Counted from the stretch's first letter, positions 1-5,500 are shown. The stretch: 5,557 bases of DNA from Pseudomonadota bacterium (GCA_023386115.1 JAEWKL010000355.1:1-5557), one strand, 5' to 3'. Notes: a model not told the origin generated them from the letters alone. A program made the numbers and translations.

Positions 1-57
1 CGCGGACGTCGCGAGCGACGTCCACAGCACCTGCGCGAGGATGTCGAAGGACAGCAT
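1..57 (-). CDS. LivH-type ABC transporter permease, N-terminal fragment (runs off left edge)
   Basis: Only the first 19 codons are inside the window; they read MLSFDILAQVLWTSLATSA on the minus strand. This looks like the amphipathic start and beginning of the first membrane segment of inner-membrane permeases of the branched-chain amino acid (HAAT/LivH) family, where 'DILAQVLW.SL' openings are common. The start is the ATG at 57-55. It is preceded by a GGGAG ribosome binding site (complement of 65-69) at 7-nt spacing. It lies 34 bp downstream of the stop of a periplasmic binding protein gene on the same strand, which is the usual binding protein-permease order. Family knowledge predicts that a second permease (LivM) and two ATPases (LivG, LivF) follow to the left, but they are not visible. 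The identity rests on a short peptide plus context, so another membrane protein is possible. Confidence 0.68.
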   Translation of the reverse strand, partial: MLSFDILAQVLWTSLATSA

Positions 58-91
58 GGTCTCGCTCCCGCTTCCGGCTTCGTTCGGCGCG

Positions 92-1255
92 CTACTCGAC
101 CACCGCCTTCTTCACCCAGGCGCCGTTCTTGACCTCCATCAGGTAGACGGTCTTGTTCACGGTGTGGTCGTCGTTGATCGTCAGCTTGCCGGTGAGCGGC
201 AGGTCGAAGCTGCGGATCGCCAGCATTTCCTTGCGAAAGTTCTCGCCGGTGAGCGGCATCTTCTTCTCGATCAGGCCGCCATAGACCGCGGCGACGAGGT
301 AGGGCGCGTCGTAGAGGTACTGGGTGTAGGGCAGGCCGTTCGGCTCGCGGCCGACCTCCTTCTTCCAGCGCGCCAGATAGGCGGCGACCGCCGGGTCGTC
401 AGCGGCGCCGGGGGCGAGGGAGGTGGCGATGACGCCCTCGGACGCCTTGCCGAGCTGCTCGATCAGCTTTGGGTTGTAGACCGCCGAGTAGGACGAGACC
501 GGGATCGTCAGGCCGAGCTGGCGCATCTGGGCGATGACCTGCGGCGTGTCGGCGACGAGGCCCTGGATGTGGACGATGTCGGGCTGCGCCGCCCGCACCT
601 TGAGCAGCGGGCCGGTCCAGTCCGAGGCGCGCGGGTCGTAGGCCTCGTAGGCGACGACCTGGCCGCCGGCCTTGGTGAAGACGTCGCGGTAGATCTGCGC
701 CGCCACCGTGCCGGTCTCGTTGTTGATGTAGAGAACCGCCGCCCGCTTCTTGCCCATCTCCTTCGCCGCGTAGTGCGCGACGGCCGTGATGTCGACGGAG
801 GCGAGCGGGAAGGTGGTATAGGTGTAGTCGCCGAGCCGGGCGATCTCGGCCGAGTTGGCGCCGACCGAGAGCTGCACCGTGCGGGTGTCGTTCGCCACCG
901 GGGCGACCGCCTTGACCACCGCCGACCAGGCGCTGACGAAGGCCGGGACCTTGTCGACCGAGACCAGGCGGTTGGCAGCCTGGATGCCGGCCTGCGGGTC
1001 GGCCCGCGTGTCGAGCACGATCATCTCGAGCTTGCGGCCGGCGACGCCGCCCTTGGCGTTGATCTCCGCCACCGCCCACTCGGCCGCCTTGACCTGATCC
1101 TGGCCGTAGGTCGCCTGTCCGCCGGACAGCGGCATCGCCATGCCGAAGCGCAGCGGCTCCTGGGCCGACGCCGTCCCGGCGAGGCCGCAGGAGACCGCCA
1201 GGGATGCCGCCATCAGGGCTCGACGGCTCAGGGGAAGGGCTGCGCGCGCTGTCAT
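92..1255 (-). CDS. Periplasmic substrate-binding protein of a branched-chain amino acid-type (LivK-like) ABC transporter
   Basis: This 387-residue protein has the type I periplasmic binding fold (Peripla_BP_6) of HAAT transporters. It would capture a small solute in the periplasm for the LivHMGF-type membrane complex. Residues 1-31 form an export signal with SRRALMAAS (twin arginine 11-12), a hydrophobic stretch and an ASA cleavage site before QEPLRFG. The mature part opens with the family pattern FGMAMPLSGGQATYGQDQ (37-54), then AVAEINAKGGVAGRKLEMIVLDT (61-83), and later KKRAAVLYINNETG (169-182) at the start of the second lobe. Length is normal for the family. I chose the ATG at 1255 over the in-frame GTG at 1264. 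The ATG has a purine-rich GAAGAG stretch about 9 nt upstream, although this is a weak ribosome site; the GTG has no spaced one. The next gene downstream is a LivH-like permease (34 bp), and upstream, after 88 bp, is an isochorismatase-family hydrolase. Solute specificity cannot be read; despite the family name, members bind amino acids, amides, urea, aromatic acids and other compounds. Confidence 0.93.
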   Translation of the reverse strand: MTARAALPLSRRALMAASLAVSCGLAGTASAQEPLRFGMAMPLSGGQATYGQDQVKAAEWAVAEINAKGGVAGRKLEMIVLDTRADPQAGIQAANRLVSVDKVPAFVSAWSAVVKAVAPVANDTRTVQLSVGANSAEIARLGDYTYTTFPLASVDITAVAHYAAKEMGKKRAAVLYINNETGTVAAQIYRDVFTKAGGQVVAYEAYDPRASDWTGPLLKVRAAQPDIVHIQGLVADTPQVIAQMRQLGLTIPVSSYSAVYNPKLIEQLGKASEGVIATSLAPGAADDPAVAAYLARWKKEVGREPNGLPYTQYLYDAPYLVAAVYGGLIEKKMPLTGENFRKEMLAIRSFDLPLTGKLTINDDHTVNKTVYLMEVKNGAWVKKAVVE

Positions 1256-1302
1256 CGGTCCCACTCTTCTGTTTCGGCGATGCTTGTTCGGCGGTGCTCG
1301 GG

Positions 1303-1325
1303 CCCGGGGGCGGGGCGCGCCCGGG
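1303..1325. repeat. GC-rich inverted repeat in the 88-bp gap between hydrolase and binding-protein genes
   Basis: Two CCCGGG arms (1303-1308 and 1320-1325) flank an 11-nt loop within the intercistronic gap 1256-1343. On the transcribed minus strand this could fold into a short stem-loop between the two reading frames. There is no T-run after it, so it is not a canonical terminator. It could act as an mRNA stability or partial attenuation element, or simply reflect the very high GC content. Each arm is itself palindromic, which raises the chance of coincidence. Confidence 0.3.
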
Positions 1326-1343
1326 ACAGGTCTCGGGGGCGGC

Positions 1344-2042
1344 TCAGGCGAGGGCGCGCAGGGCGTCCAGGGCCTCGTCGGTCGACATCACGTCCGCGTA
1401 TTTCGACGCCATGTCGAAGAGGTTGACCGCGTGCGAGGTGGCACTGCGGTCGTAGACGGCGTCGTGCGGCACCAGGACCCGGAAGTTGTACGCGAAGGCA
1501 TCGACGACGCTGCCGCGCACGCAGCCGCTGGTGGAGCAGCCGGTCACCACCAGGCTGTCGGCCTGGAGGTTGATGAGGTAGCTCGCGAGCGGCGTGCCGA
1601 AGAAGGCGCTCGGATGCTTCTTCGGCAGCAGGATGTCGCCGTCCCGCGGCGCCACCGGGGGCGGGAACTCGTAGCCCTTGGCGGCGACGTTCATGATCGC
1701 CGGGACCTTGTCGGAGAGGCGGCCCTGGTCGAAGCCGGCCTTCGGCGCGACGAGGGGGTAGAGGACCGGCCAGCCGCGCTCGCGGAACAGCGCGATCAGC
1801 CGCTCGATCCGCGCCACCGCCGCCCAGGCGACCTCGCCGCAGGAGGTCGGGTATTCCTCGATAGCCTGCCAGAACGGCATCGGCACCGTGCCGGTCGTGC
1901 GGTACTGCACGTCGATCACGAGGAGGGCCGGGCGCTTGCCCAGGCCGGTGGTCCGGCCGAAGCCGGCGGCGTTGTAGGCCCGCTGCTCCTCCTCGGAGAT
2001 CAGGCCGTCCCAGGGCTTCTGGCTCGGGGGCACGGGGCTCAT
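1344..2042 (-). CDS. Isochorismatase-family cysteine hydrolase (N-carbamoylsarcosine amidase/maleamate amidase-like)
   Basis: This 232-residue cytoplasmic enzyme has the Rossmann-like cysteine hydrolase fold of the isochorismatase superfamily. The expected catalytic triad is visible: Asp44 in LLVIDVQ (40-46), Lys142 in LPKKHPSAFFGT (139-150; Lys141 is adjacent), and Cys174 in VVTGCSTSGCVRGSVVDAF (165-183). The G-C-S-T-S-G-C region matches the conserved cis-peptide/nucleophile segment. The long N-terminal lead (about 35 residues, with an AYNAAGFGRTTGLG stretch before the first strand) recalls N-carbamoylsarcosine amidase, biuret hydrolase and maleamate amidase more than true isochorismatases. 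That points to hydrolysis of a C-N amide bond and is an inference. The ATG at 2042 has a strong GGGAGGT ribosome site (complement of 2047-2053) filling the 11-bp gap after the stop of the upstream lyase gene, which signals tight co-transcription. The reading frame stays open upstream of this ATG, but that sequence overlaps the lyase gene and is not a natural extension. The substrate is unknown. Confidence 0.92.
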   Translation of the reverse strand: MSPVPPSQKPWDGLISEEEQRAYNAAGFGRTTGLGKRPALLVIDVQYRTTGTVPMPFWQAIEEYPTSCGEVAWAAVARIERLIALFRERGWPVLYPLVAPKAGFDQGRLSDKVPAIMNVAAKGYEFPPPVAPRDGDILLPKKHPSAFFGTPLASYLINLQADSLVVTGCSTSGCVRGSVVDAFAYNFRVLVPHDAVYDRSATSHAVNLFDMASKYADVMSTDEALDALRALA

Positions 2043-2053
2043 GACGACCTCCC

Positions 2054-2920
2054 TCAGGCGATGCGGTAGCGAGCTTCGCGGGCGTCCCAGGCGTCCTTGT
2101 CGACCGCGCGCTGGCGCTCCTCGAACGAGGCGAGGCGGTCGGCGACCTCGGCGAGCGAGCCGTCGCGCTTGAGCGCGCCGAGCACGTCGAACGAGGCCTT
2201 GAGCGCGGCCTGCAGGGCGGCGTTGGCGTAGAGGACGATCGAGAAGCCCATCCCGGCGAGCGCCTGCCGGCCCGGATCGGGGGTGCGGCCGCCGAACACG
2301 ATGTTGGCGACCTGCGGCACCGGCAGGTCGCGGGCGATGCGCGCCAGCTCCTCGGCCGAGACCGGCGCCTCGACGAAGGTCGCGTCGGCGCCGGCCTCGA
2401 TATAGGCCCGCGCCCGCGCGATCGCCCGGTCGAGATCCTCCACCGCCCGGGCGTCGGTGCGGGCGATGATCTGGAGGTCGCCGTCGCGCCGCGCATCGAC
2501 CGCGGCCTTGATCTTCTGCACCATCTCGTCGGCCGGGATCACGTCCTTGCCGGTGAAGTGGCCGCACTTCTTCGGGAAGACCTGGTCCTCGATCTGGATG
2601 CCGGCCGCGCCCGCCCGCTCGAGCAGGCGCACCGTGCGCACCATGTTCACGGCGTTGCCGAAGCCGGTATCGGCGTCGACGATGATCGGCAGGCTCACGG
2701 CGTCGGCCACGGCCGATACCGCGCTCGCCACCTCGGTGACGGTGGTGAGCCCGATATCCGGCGCGCCCAGATGCATGTTCGCGACGCCGGCCCCGGTCAC
2801 GTAGACCGCCTCGTAGCCGAGATCCTCGATCACGCGGGCGAACAGGGCGTTGGCGGCGCCCGGCACGCTCACCGCCTCGCGGCGCGCCAGGATCGCTTTC
2901 AGGGTCTGGGTAGCTCGCAT
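2054..2920 (-). CDS. Isocitrate lyase/phosphoenolpyruvate mutase superfamily enzyme (methylisocitrate or dimethylmalate lyase-like)
   Basis: This is a 288-residue alpha/beta-barrel enzyme, close to the usual 285-300 residues of the short ICL/PEPM branch. Visible landmarks are the substrate-contacting start SVPGAANALFARV (18-30), the metal-binding VDADTGFGN (81-89) with Asp82 and Asp84, IQIEDQVFPKKCGH (108-121) with Glu111-Asp112 and the KKCGH active-site loop (117-121), ARTDA (153-157) with Arg154, and Glu184 in FVEAP. The loop Cys119 is the acid/base residue of lyases such as methylisocitrate lyase and 2,3-dimethylmalate lyase. It is generally absent from PEP mutases, so a Mg-dependent retro-aldol cleavage releasing pyruvate or a similar ketoacid is more likely than a phosphonate reaction; that is inference from family knowledge. 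The start is the ATG at 2920, with TGAGGA (complement of 2931-2936) at 10-nt spacing. A start at 3058 would add 46 low-complexity residues and swallow the operator palindrome. It is the first gene of the minus-strand operon. Automated pipelines may label it carboxyvinyl-carboxyphosphonate phosphorylmutase or oxaloacetate decarboxylase. Confidence 0.92.
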   Translation of the reverse strand: MRATQTLKAILARREAVSVPGAANALFARVIEDLGYEAVYVTGAGVANMHLGAPDIGLTTVTEVASAVSAVADAVSLPIIVDADTGFGNAVNMVRTVRLLERAGAAGIQIEDQVFPKKCGHFTGKDVIPADEMVQKIKAAVDARRDGDLQIIARTDARAVEDLDRAIARARAYIEAGADATFVEAPVSAEELARIARDLPVPQVANIVFGGRTPDPGRQALAGMGFSIVLYANAALQAALKASFDVLGALKRDGSLAEVADRLASFEERQRAVDKDAWDAREARYRIA

Positions 2921-2943
2921 GTCGGCGTCGTCCTCAGGAGGCG

Positions 2944-2965
2944 CCGTGCCCTCGCGGGGGCACGG
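2944..2965 (-). promoter_or_regulatory. Stem-loop in the 5' leader of the lyase operon
   Basis: An 8-bp perfect stem, CCGTGCCC (2944-2951) with GGGCACGG (2958-2965), encloses a 6-nt loop. On the minus strand it would lie in the untranslated leader, 7 nt upstream of the TGAGGA ribosome site and 23 nt before the lyase ATG. It is not followed by a T-run, so it is unlikely to be a terminator. It may affect translation or mRNA stability. Confidence 0.4.
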
Positions 2966-2998
2966 TCCCGGGCGCTCCGGCGTCCCGGTCGATGCCTC

Positions 2999-3027
2999 AG
3001 CGTCGCGCACGCTCGGCAAACTGTCAA
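2999..3027 (-). promoter_or_regulatory. Candidate promoter of the lyase operon, -35 inside the operator
   Basis: On the minus strand a consensus TTGACA (complement of 3022-3027) lies at the centre of the palindrome. At 17-nt spacing downstream is GACGCT (complement of 2999-3004), a poor match to TATAAT. Only the -35 is convincing. Its embedding in the operator would let a bound repressor block RNA polymerase. The predicted start would be near 2992, giving a leader of about 70 nt that includes the 2944-2965 hairpin. Confidence 0.4.
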
Positions 3028-3036
3028 CAGTTTGCC
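3015..3036. promoter_or_regulatory. Perfect 22-bp palindromic operator candidate for the GntR regulator
   Basis: Arms GGCAAACTGT (3015-3024) and ACAGTTTGCC (3027-3036) are exact reverse complements separated by CA. Perfect 10-bp arms with a 2-bp centre in a non-coding divergent region, next to a GntR-family gene, strongly suggest a dimer-binding operator. The relatively AT-rich core stands out from the surrounding GC-rich DNA. It lies about 95 bp upstream of the lyase ATG. The binding protein is inferred from context. Confidence 0.75.
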
Positions 3037-3051
3037 AGCGATGTCCTGAAA

Positions 3052-3072
3052 CCGGCACTCGGCGGGTGCCGG
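3052..3072. repeat. Inverted repeat in the divergent region
   Basis: CCGGCAC (3052-3058) and GTGCCGG (3066-3072) form a perfect 7-bp stem around a 7-nt loop, 15 bp to the right of the 22-bp palindrome. It could be a second protein site, or a chance GC-rich repeat. It bears no resemblance to the ACAGTTTG motif. Confidence 0.3.
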
Positions 3073-3237
3073 CCGTGCATCCGAACGGCAGCGGGTGGTA
3101 CTGCGCCGTCGATTGCCGATGGATTTGTCAGCCACTGAATCGCGCAGTCCCGCCGCGCTCATCGGGGGCAATCACGGGGCCGACCCCAACGTCCAGGTCC
3201 TTCTCCGCAGCCTTCCCATGCGTCCGCTGCCGGAATG

Positions 3238-3267
3238 GTTGACAGTTTGCACGATTTAGGGATTTCG
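3238..3267 (+). promoter_or_regulatory. Candidate gntR promoter with second operator half-site
   Basis: GTTGACAGTTTGC (3238-3250) is identical over 13 bp to the minus-strand reading of the right half plus centre of the 3015-3036 palindrome. The other half is not conserved here. It includes a consensus TTGACA -35 (3239-3244). A -10 at 17-nt spacing would be 3262-3267 (ATTTCG), a weak match. That would place the transcript start near 3274, upstream of the ATG at 3291 but downstream of the alternative GTG at 3267. It suggests autoregulation of gntR through the same protein. Confidence 0.55.
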
Positions 3268-3290
3268 TGACCGGGCATTCTGGTGACCGA

Positions 3291-3983
3291 ATGAGCAACC
3301 TCTATCCGATCGCATCCACGTCCCTCGTCGATGAAGCGTTCGCGAAGCTCGTGGTGGCGATCACGTCCGGCGAGTTCGCGCCGGGCGAACGCCTGTCCGA
3401 GGCGGAGCTGGCGCGGCAGCTCGGGATCAGCCGCGGGCCTCTGCGCGAGGCCCTGCACCGGCTCGAGGGCCGGCTCGTCGTTCGCACGCCGCGGATCGGC
3501 GTGCGGGTGGTCGCCTTCGACCGCGACACCCTCGAACAGCTCTTCCTGATCCGCGAGGCGCTGGAGGGCATGGCGGCGCGCCTCGCGGCCGAGCGCATGA
3601 CGGAGCGGGAGCAGGACGACCTCGCCGACCTGCTCGACCGCCATGCCGGCCAGCCGGACGTCGCCTCGGGCCGCAGCTACGTCCAGGGTCGCACGGACGA
3701 GGACTTCCACTTCGCCATCGTGCGCGGGGCGCGCAATCCGCGGCTGGAGCAATTGCTCCTCGACGAAGTCTACTACCAGTTGCGGCTCCAGCGCCTGCGG
3801 TCGAGCACCCGTCCCGGGCGGGCCCAGGCCGCCCTGTCGGAGCACCGGGAGATCCTCGCCGGCCTCCAATCCCGCGATCCGGACCGGGCGGAGGGCGCCA
3901 TGCGCAAGCACATCCGCAGCGCCCGGTTCAGCGCCCTCGCCAGCCTCAACGCGACCGAGCCTCCGGCGACGAAGAAGGCGTGA
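3291..3983 (+). CDS. GntR-family transcriptional regulator, FadR/FCD subclass
   Basis: This 230-residue DNA-binding regulator has two parts. Residues about 10-75 form the winged helix-turn-helix with the signature FAPGERLSEAELARQLGISR (29-48), GPLREALHRLEG (49-60) and the wing RTPRIGVRVV (65-74). Residues about 80-215 form the all-helical FCD ligand domain. The FCD metal/ligand site residues are present: Asp136 and His140 in DEDFH, His185 in SEHREIL and His207 in MRKH. These domains usually bind carboxylate metabolites with a divalent metal. The in-frame GTG at 3267 would add eight residues. I prefer the ATG at 3291 because the TTGACA-based promoter would start transcription between the two, but its ribosome site (GGTGA, 4-nt spacing) is weak, so the start is uncertain. 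It is divergent from the lyase/hydrolase/transporter operon and convergent with the second binding-protein gene, and is most likely a metabolite-responsive repressor of the operon and of itself. Confidence 0.94.
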   Translation: MSNLYPIASTSLVDEAFAKLVVAITSGEFAPGERLSEAELARQLGISRGPLREALHRLEGRLVVRTPRIGVRVVAFDRDTLEQLFLIREALEGMAARLAAERMTEREQDDLADLLDRHAGQPDVASGRSYVQGRTDEDFHFAIVRGARNPRLEQLLLDEVYYQLRLQRLRSSTRPGRAQAALSEHREILAGLQSRDPDRAEGAMRKHIRSARFSALASLNATEPPATKKA

Positions 3984-4100
3984 GGCCCGCGCTGGATCGC
4001 CCACGTCGCGGCGATGCCGCCGACCTCCGGACCGACACTTTGCGACCGGCGGAACTCGTCTGGATCATGGCCGGACCGCGATTCGCCACGCCGGCGTGAC

Positions 4101-4122
4101 CGGCCCCGCCCGGACGGGGCCG
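4101..4122. terminator. Hairpin between convergent genes, possible bidirectional terminator
   Basis: CGGCCCCG (4101-4108) and CGGGGCCG (4115-4122) make a perfect 8-bp GC stem with a 6-nt loop. It sits in the 158-bp gap between the gntR stop (3983) and the stop of the convergent binding-protein gene (4142), where a terminator is expected for both. No T-run follows on either strand, so it is not a classical intrinsic terminator; GC-rich bacteria often rely on such stems or on Rho. Confidence 0.5.
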
Positions 4123-4141
4123 CTCCGCGCGCGGCGCCTCG

Positions 4142-5368
4142 TCAGCGCAGGCCCTTGGTGAGCGGGCAGGCGCTTGCGGAGAGCGGACGGAACGCCTTGT
4201 CGGCCGGAATGGTCGCCGTGATGGTGTAATAGTCCCAGGGCTGCTTGGATTCCGCCGGGGTCTTCACCCGCACGAGATACATGTCGTGGATCATTCGCCC
4301 GTTCGGCAGCAACTTGCCGTTGCGGGCGAAGGCATCCTCGACGGGCGTCTCCTGCATGCGGGCGAGCACCTTCGCGGTGTCCTTGCTGCCGACCGACTGC
4401 ACCGCCTTCAGGTAGTGGAGCACGCCGGAATAGATGCCGGATTGCGCCTCGCTCGGCTTCTTGCCGAGCCGCTGCTCGAACCGCCGCGAGAAGTCCCGCG
4501 TCCTGTCGTCCATGTCCCAGTAGAACGGCACGACGAATTGCAGGCCCTGCATGGTCTCCAGGCCCAGGGTGTGCACGTCGGTCAGGAAGGTCAGGAGGCT
4601 GGCGAGCCGGGTGCCCGAGGATCCGAGATCGAACTCGCGCCCCTGCTTGATCGCGTTGATCGTGGCGTCGCCGCCGGAGGCGAGCGCGACCATCTTGGCC
4701 CGGGTCGCCTGCGCCTGGAGCAGGTAGGAGGAGAAGTCGGTCGAGGCCAGGGGATGGCGCACGCTCCCGACGACCTTGCCGCCATTCTCCCGGATCGCCT
4801 CCCGCATCGCCGCCTCCATGCTGTGCCCGTAGGCGTAGTCGGCGACGAGCAGGAACCAGGTGTCGATGCCCTGCTGGATCAGCGCGCGGGCCGCGCCCTG
4901 CGTCTGCGAGTAGGTGTCGAAGGTCCAGTGCAGGCCGTGGCCGTTGCAGCTGTCCTCCGTCAGCCGGTCGGTCGCGGCGCTGGCATAGATCGCGATTCTG
5001 TTCTTCTCCTTGACGAGGTTCGATACGGCGAGGGCGATGCCGGAATTCGGCACGTCCAGGATCACGTCGACCTTGTCCTGGTCGAGCCACTTGCGGGCAA
5101 TGGCGAGGCCGACATCGGGCTTGTGCTGATGATCGGCGGAGATCAGCTCGATCTTCTCGCCGAGGATCTGCCCGCCGAAATCCTCGATCGCGAGGCGCGC
5201 CGCCTCGACGGAGCCCGCGCCCGACAGGTCCGAGAACGGGCCGCCGAGGTCGGTCAGCACGCCGAGCTTCACCGGCTCGGCGGCGGCGTGCCCGATGCCC
5301 GCCCCGCAGAGCAGGCCGGCGACCGCCGCCATCGCGGCCCAGCGCGCAGCCCGAGACCTCTTGCCCAT
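4142..5368 (-). CDS. Second ABC transporter periplasmic substrate-binding protein (Peripla_BP_6 type), stand-alone
   Basis: This 408-residue type I periplasmic binding protein belongs to the HAAT class but is clearly different from the one at 92-1255. Residues 1-30 are a signal peptide: basic MGKRSRAARW, a hydrophobic core, and cleavage after HAAA before EPVKLGVLTDLGGPFSDLSG (31-50). The mature protein shows EAARLAIEDFGG (55-66), SADHQHKPDVG (77-87) and the second-lobe start DTWFLLVADYAYGHSME (169-185). The ACPL motif near the C-terminus (Cys401), together with Cys141 in TEDSCNGHG, could form a disulfide, as in a subgroup of these proteins. The ATG at 5368 has a strong GGAGGA ribosome site (complement of 5375-5380) at 6-nt spacing. 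No permease or ATPase gene is adjacent in the window, so it either feeds a transporter encoded elsewhere, possibly the operon at 1-2920, or belongs to genes beyond the right edge. Related proteins often bind aromatic or other organic acids; the actual ligand is unknown. Confidence 0.92.
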   Translation of the reverse strand: MGKRSRAARWAAMAAVAGLLCGAGIGHAAAEPVKLGVLTDLGGPFSDLSGAGSVEAARLAIEDFGGQILGEKIELISADHQHKPDVGLAIARKWLDQDKVDVILDVPNSGIALAVSNLVKEKNRIAIYASAATDRLTEDSCNGHGLHWTFDTYSQTQGAARALIQQGIDTWFLLVADYAYGHSMEAAMREAIRENGGKVVGSVRHPLASTDFSSYLLQAQATRAKMVALASGGDATINAIKQGREFDLGSSGTRLASLLTFLTDVHTLGLETMQGLQFVVPFYWDMDDRTRDFSRRFEQRLGKKPSEAQSGIYSGVLHYLKAVQSVGSKDTAKVLARMQETPVEDAFARNGKLLPNGRMIHDMYLVRVKTPAESKQPWDYYTITATIPADKAFRPLSASACPLTKGLR

Positions 5369-5430
5369 CGCGTATCCTCCCCGTGTTCCGGGACGCGGTG
5401 ACCTCGCATCGCGCCCCGTTTGTTGAGGAA

Positions 5431-5459
5431 AAAATCTCAAACTGTGAGATACGCGTCAA
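5431..5459 (-). promoter_or_regulatory. Candidate promoter with inverted-repeat operator for the second binding-protein gene
   Basis: On the minus strand, TTGACG (complement of 5454-5459) is followed at 17-nt spacing by GATTTT (complement of 5431-5436), a plausible but imperfect promoter. The spacer and -10 hold the inverted repeat ATCTCA (5434-5439) and TGAGAT (5445-5450) with a 5-nt centre. Read on the minus strand, the repeat contains ACAGTTTG, the core of the sites at 3015-3036 and 3238-3250. The AT-rich island stands out in GC-rich DNA and lies about 65 bp upstream of the ATG at 5368. Repressor binding here would overlap the promoter. Confidence 0.5.
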
Positions 5460-5473
5460 TTCATTTCTCGTCC

Positions 5474-5500
5474 CCCGCCGCCGTCCGGCTGCGCGGCGGG
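5474..5500. repeat. GC-rich stem-loop near the right edge
   Basis: CCCGCCGC (5474-5481) and GCGGCGGG (5493-5500) can pair over 8 bp around an 11-nt loop. It lies upstream of the promoter of the second binding-protein gene. It might terminate transcription from a gene beyond the right edge, but it has no T-run. The rest of 5501-5557 is GC-rich and shows no convincing gene. Confidence 0.3.

Larger units (their letters stand above)
2921..3290. promoter_or_regulatory. Divergent control region between the lyase operon and the gntR gene
   Basis: This 370-bp stretch contains no convincing gene; the open frames across it have unlike-protein composition and run through repeats. From left to right it holds the lyase ribosome site, a leader hairpin (2944-2965), a perfect 22-bp palindrome (3015-3036), another hairpin (3052-3072), about 160 bp without recognisable signals, and a second operator half-site with a TTGACA hexamer (3238-3250). 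The layout, a regulator gene facing an operon with palindromes near each transcription start, is typical for GntR-controlled catabolic loci. Confidence 0.75.

Noticed and set aside
92..1255. Lipoprotein signal around Cys23 (LAVSCG) of the first binding protein, and around Cys21 (GLLCG) of the second
   Set aside because: The -3/-1 residues do not fit a lipobox well and both proteins have a better signal peptidase I site (ASA before QEP; AAA before EPV).
41..1426. Long plus-strand open frame (461 codons) antisense to the binding-protein gene
   Set aside because: It is rich in Arg, Gly, Asp and Leu with no domain pattern, as expected for the complementary strand of a GC-rich gene; the minus strand encodes a clear signal peptide and binding-protein fold.
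1140..2069. Plus-strand open frame opposite the hydrolase gene
   Set aside because: Low-complexity Arg/Gly/Ala/Asp composition and complete overlap with the hydrolase, whose catalytic triad is recognisable on the other strand.
2921..3058. 46-residue N-terminal extension of the lyase
   Set aside because: It would place coding sequence over the operator palindrome and leader hairpin, has low-complexity composition, and the family normally starts near the ATG at 2920.
3159..4004. Minus-strand open frame opposite gntR
   Set aside because: No recognisable domain; the plus strand has clear winged-helix and FCD motifs.
4087..4098. Perfect 12-bp palindrome CACGCCGGCGTG between convergent genes
   Set aside because: There is no loop, it is GC-rich and lies in a terminator gap away from promoters; a palindrome of this kind is expected by chance in such DNA.
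4286..5401. Plus-strand open frame (371 codons) opposite the second binding-protein gene
   Set aside because: Composition is that of a GC-rich shadow; the minus-strand frame has a ribosome site, signal peptide and family motifs.
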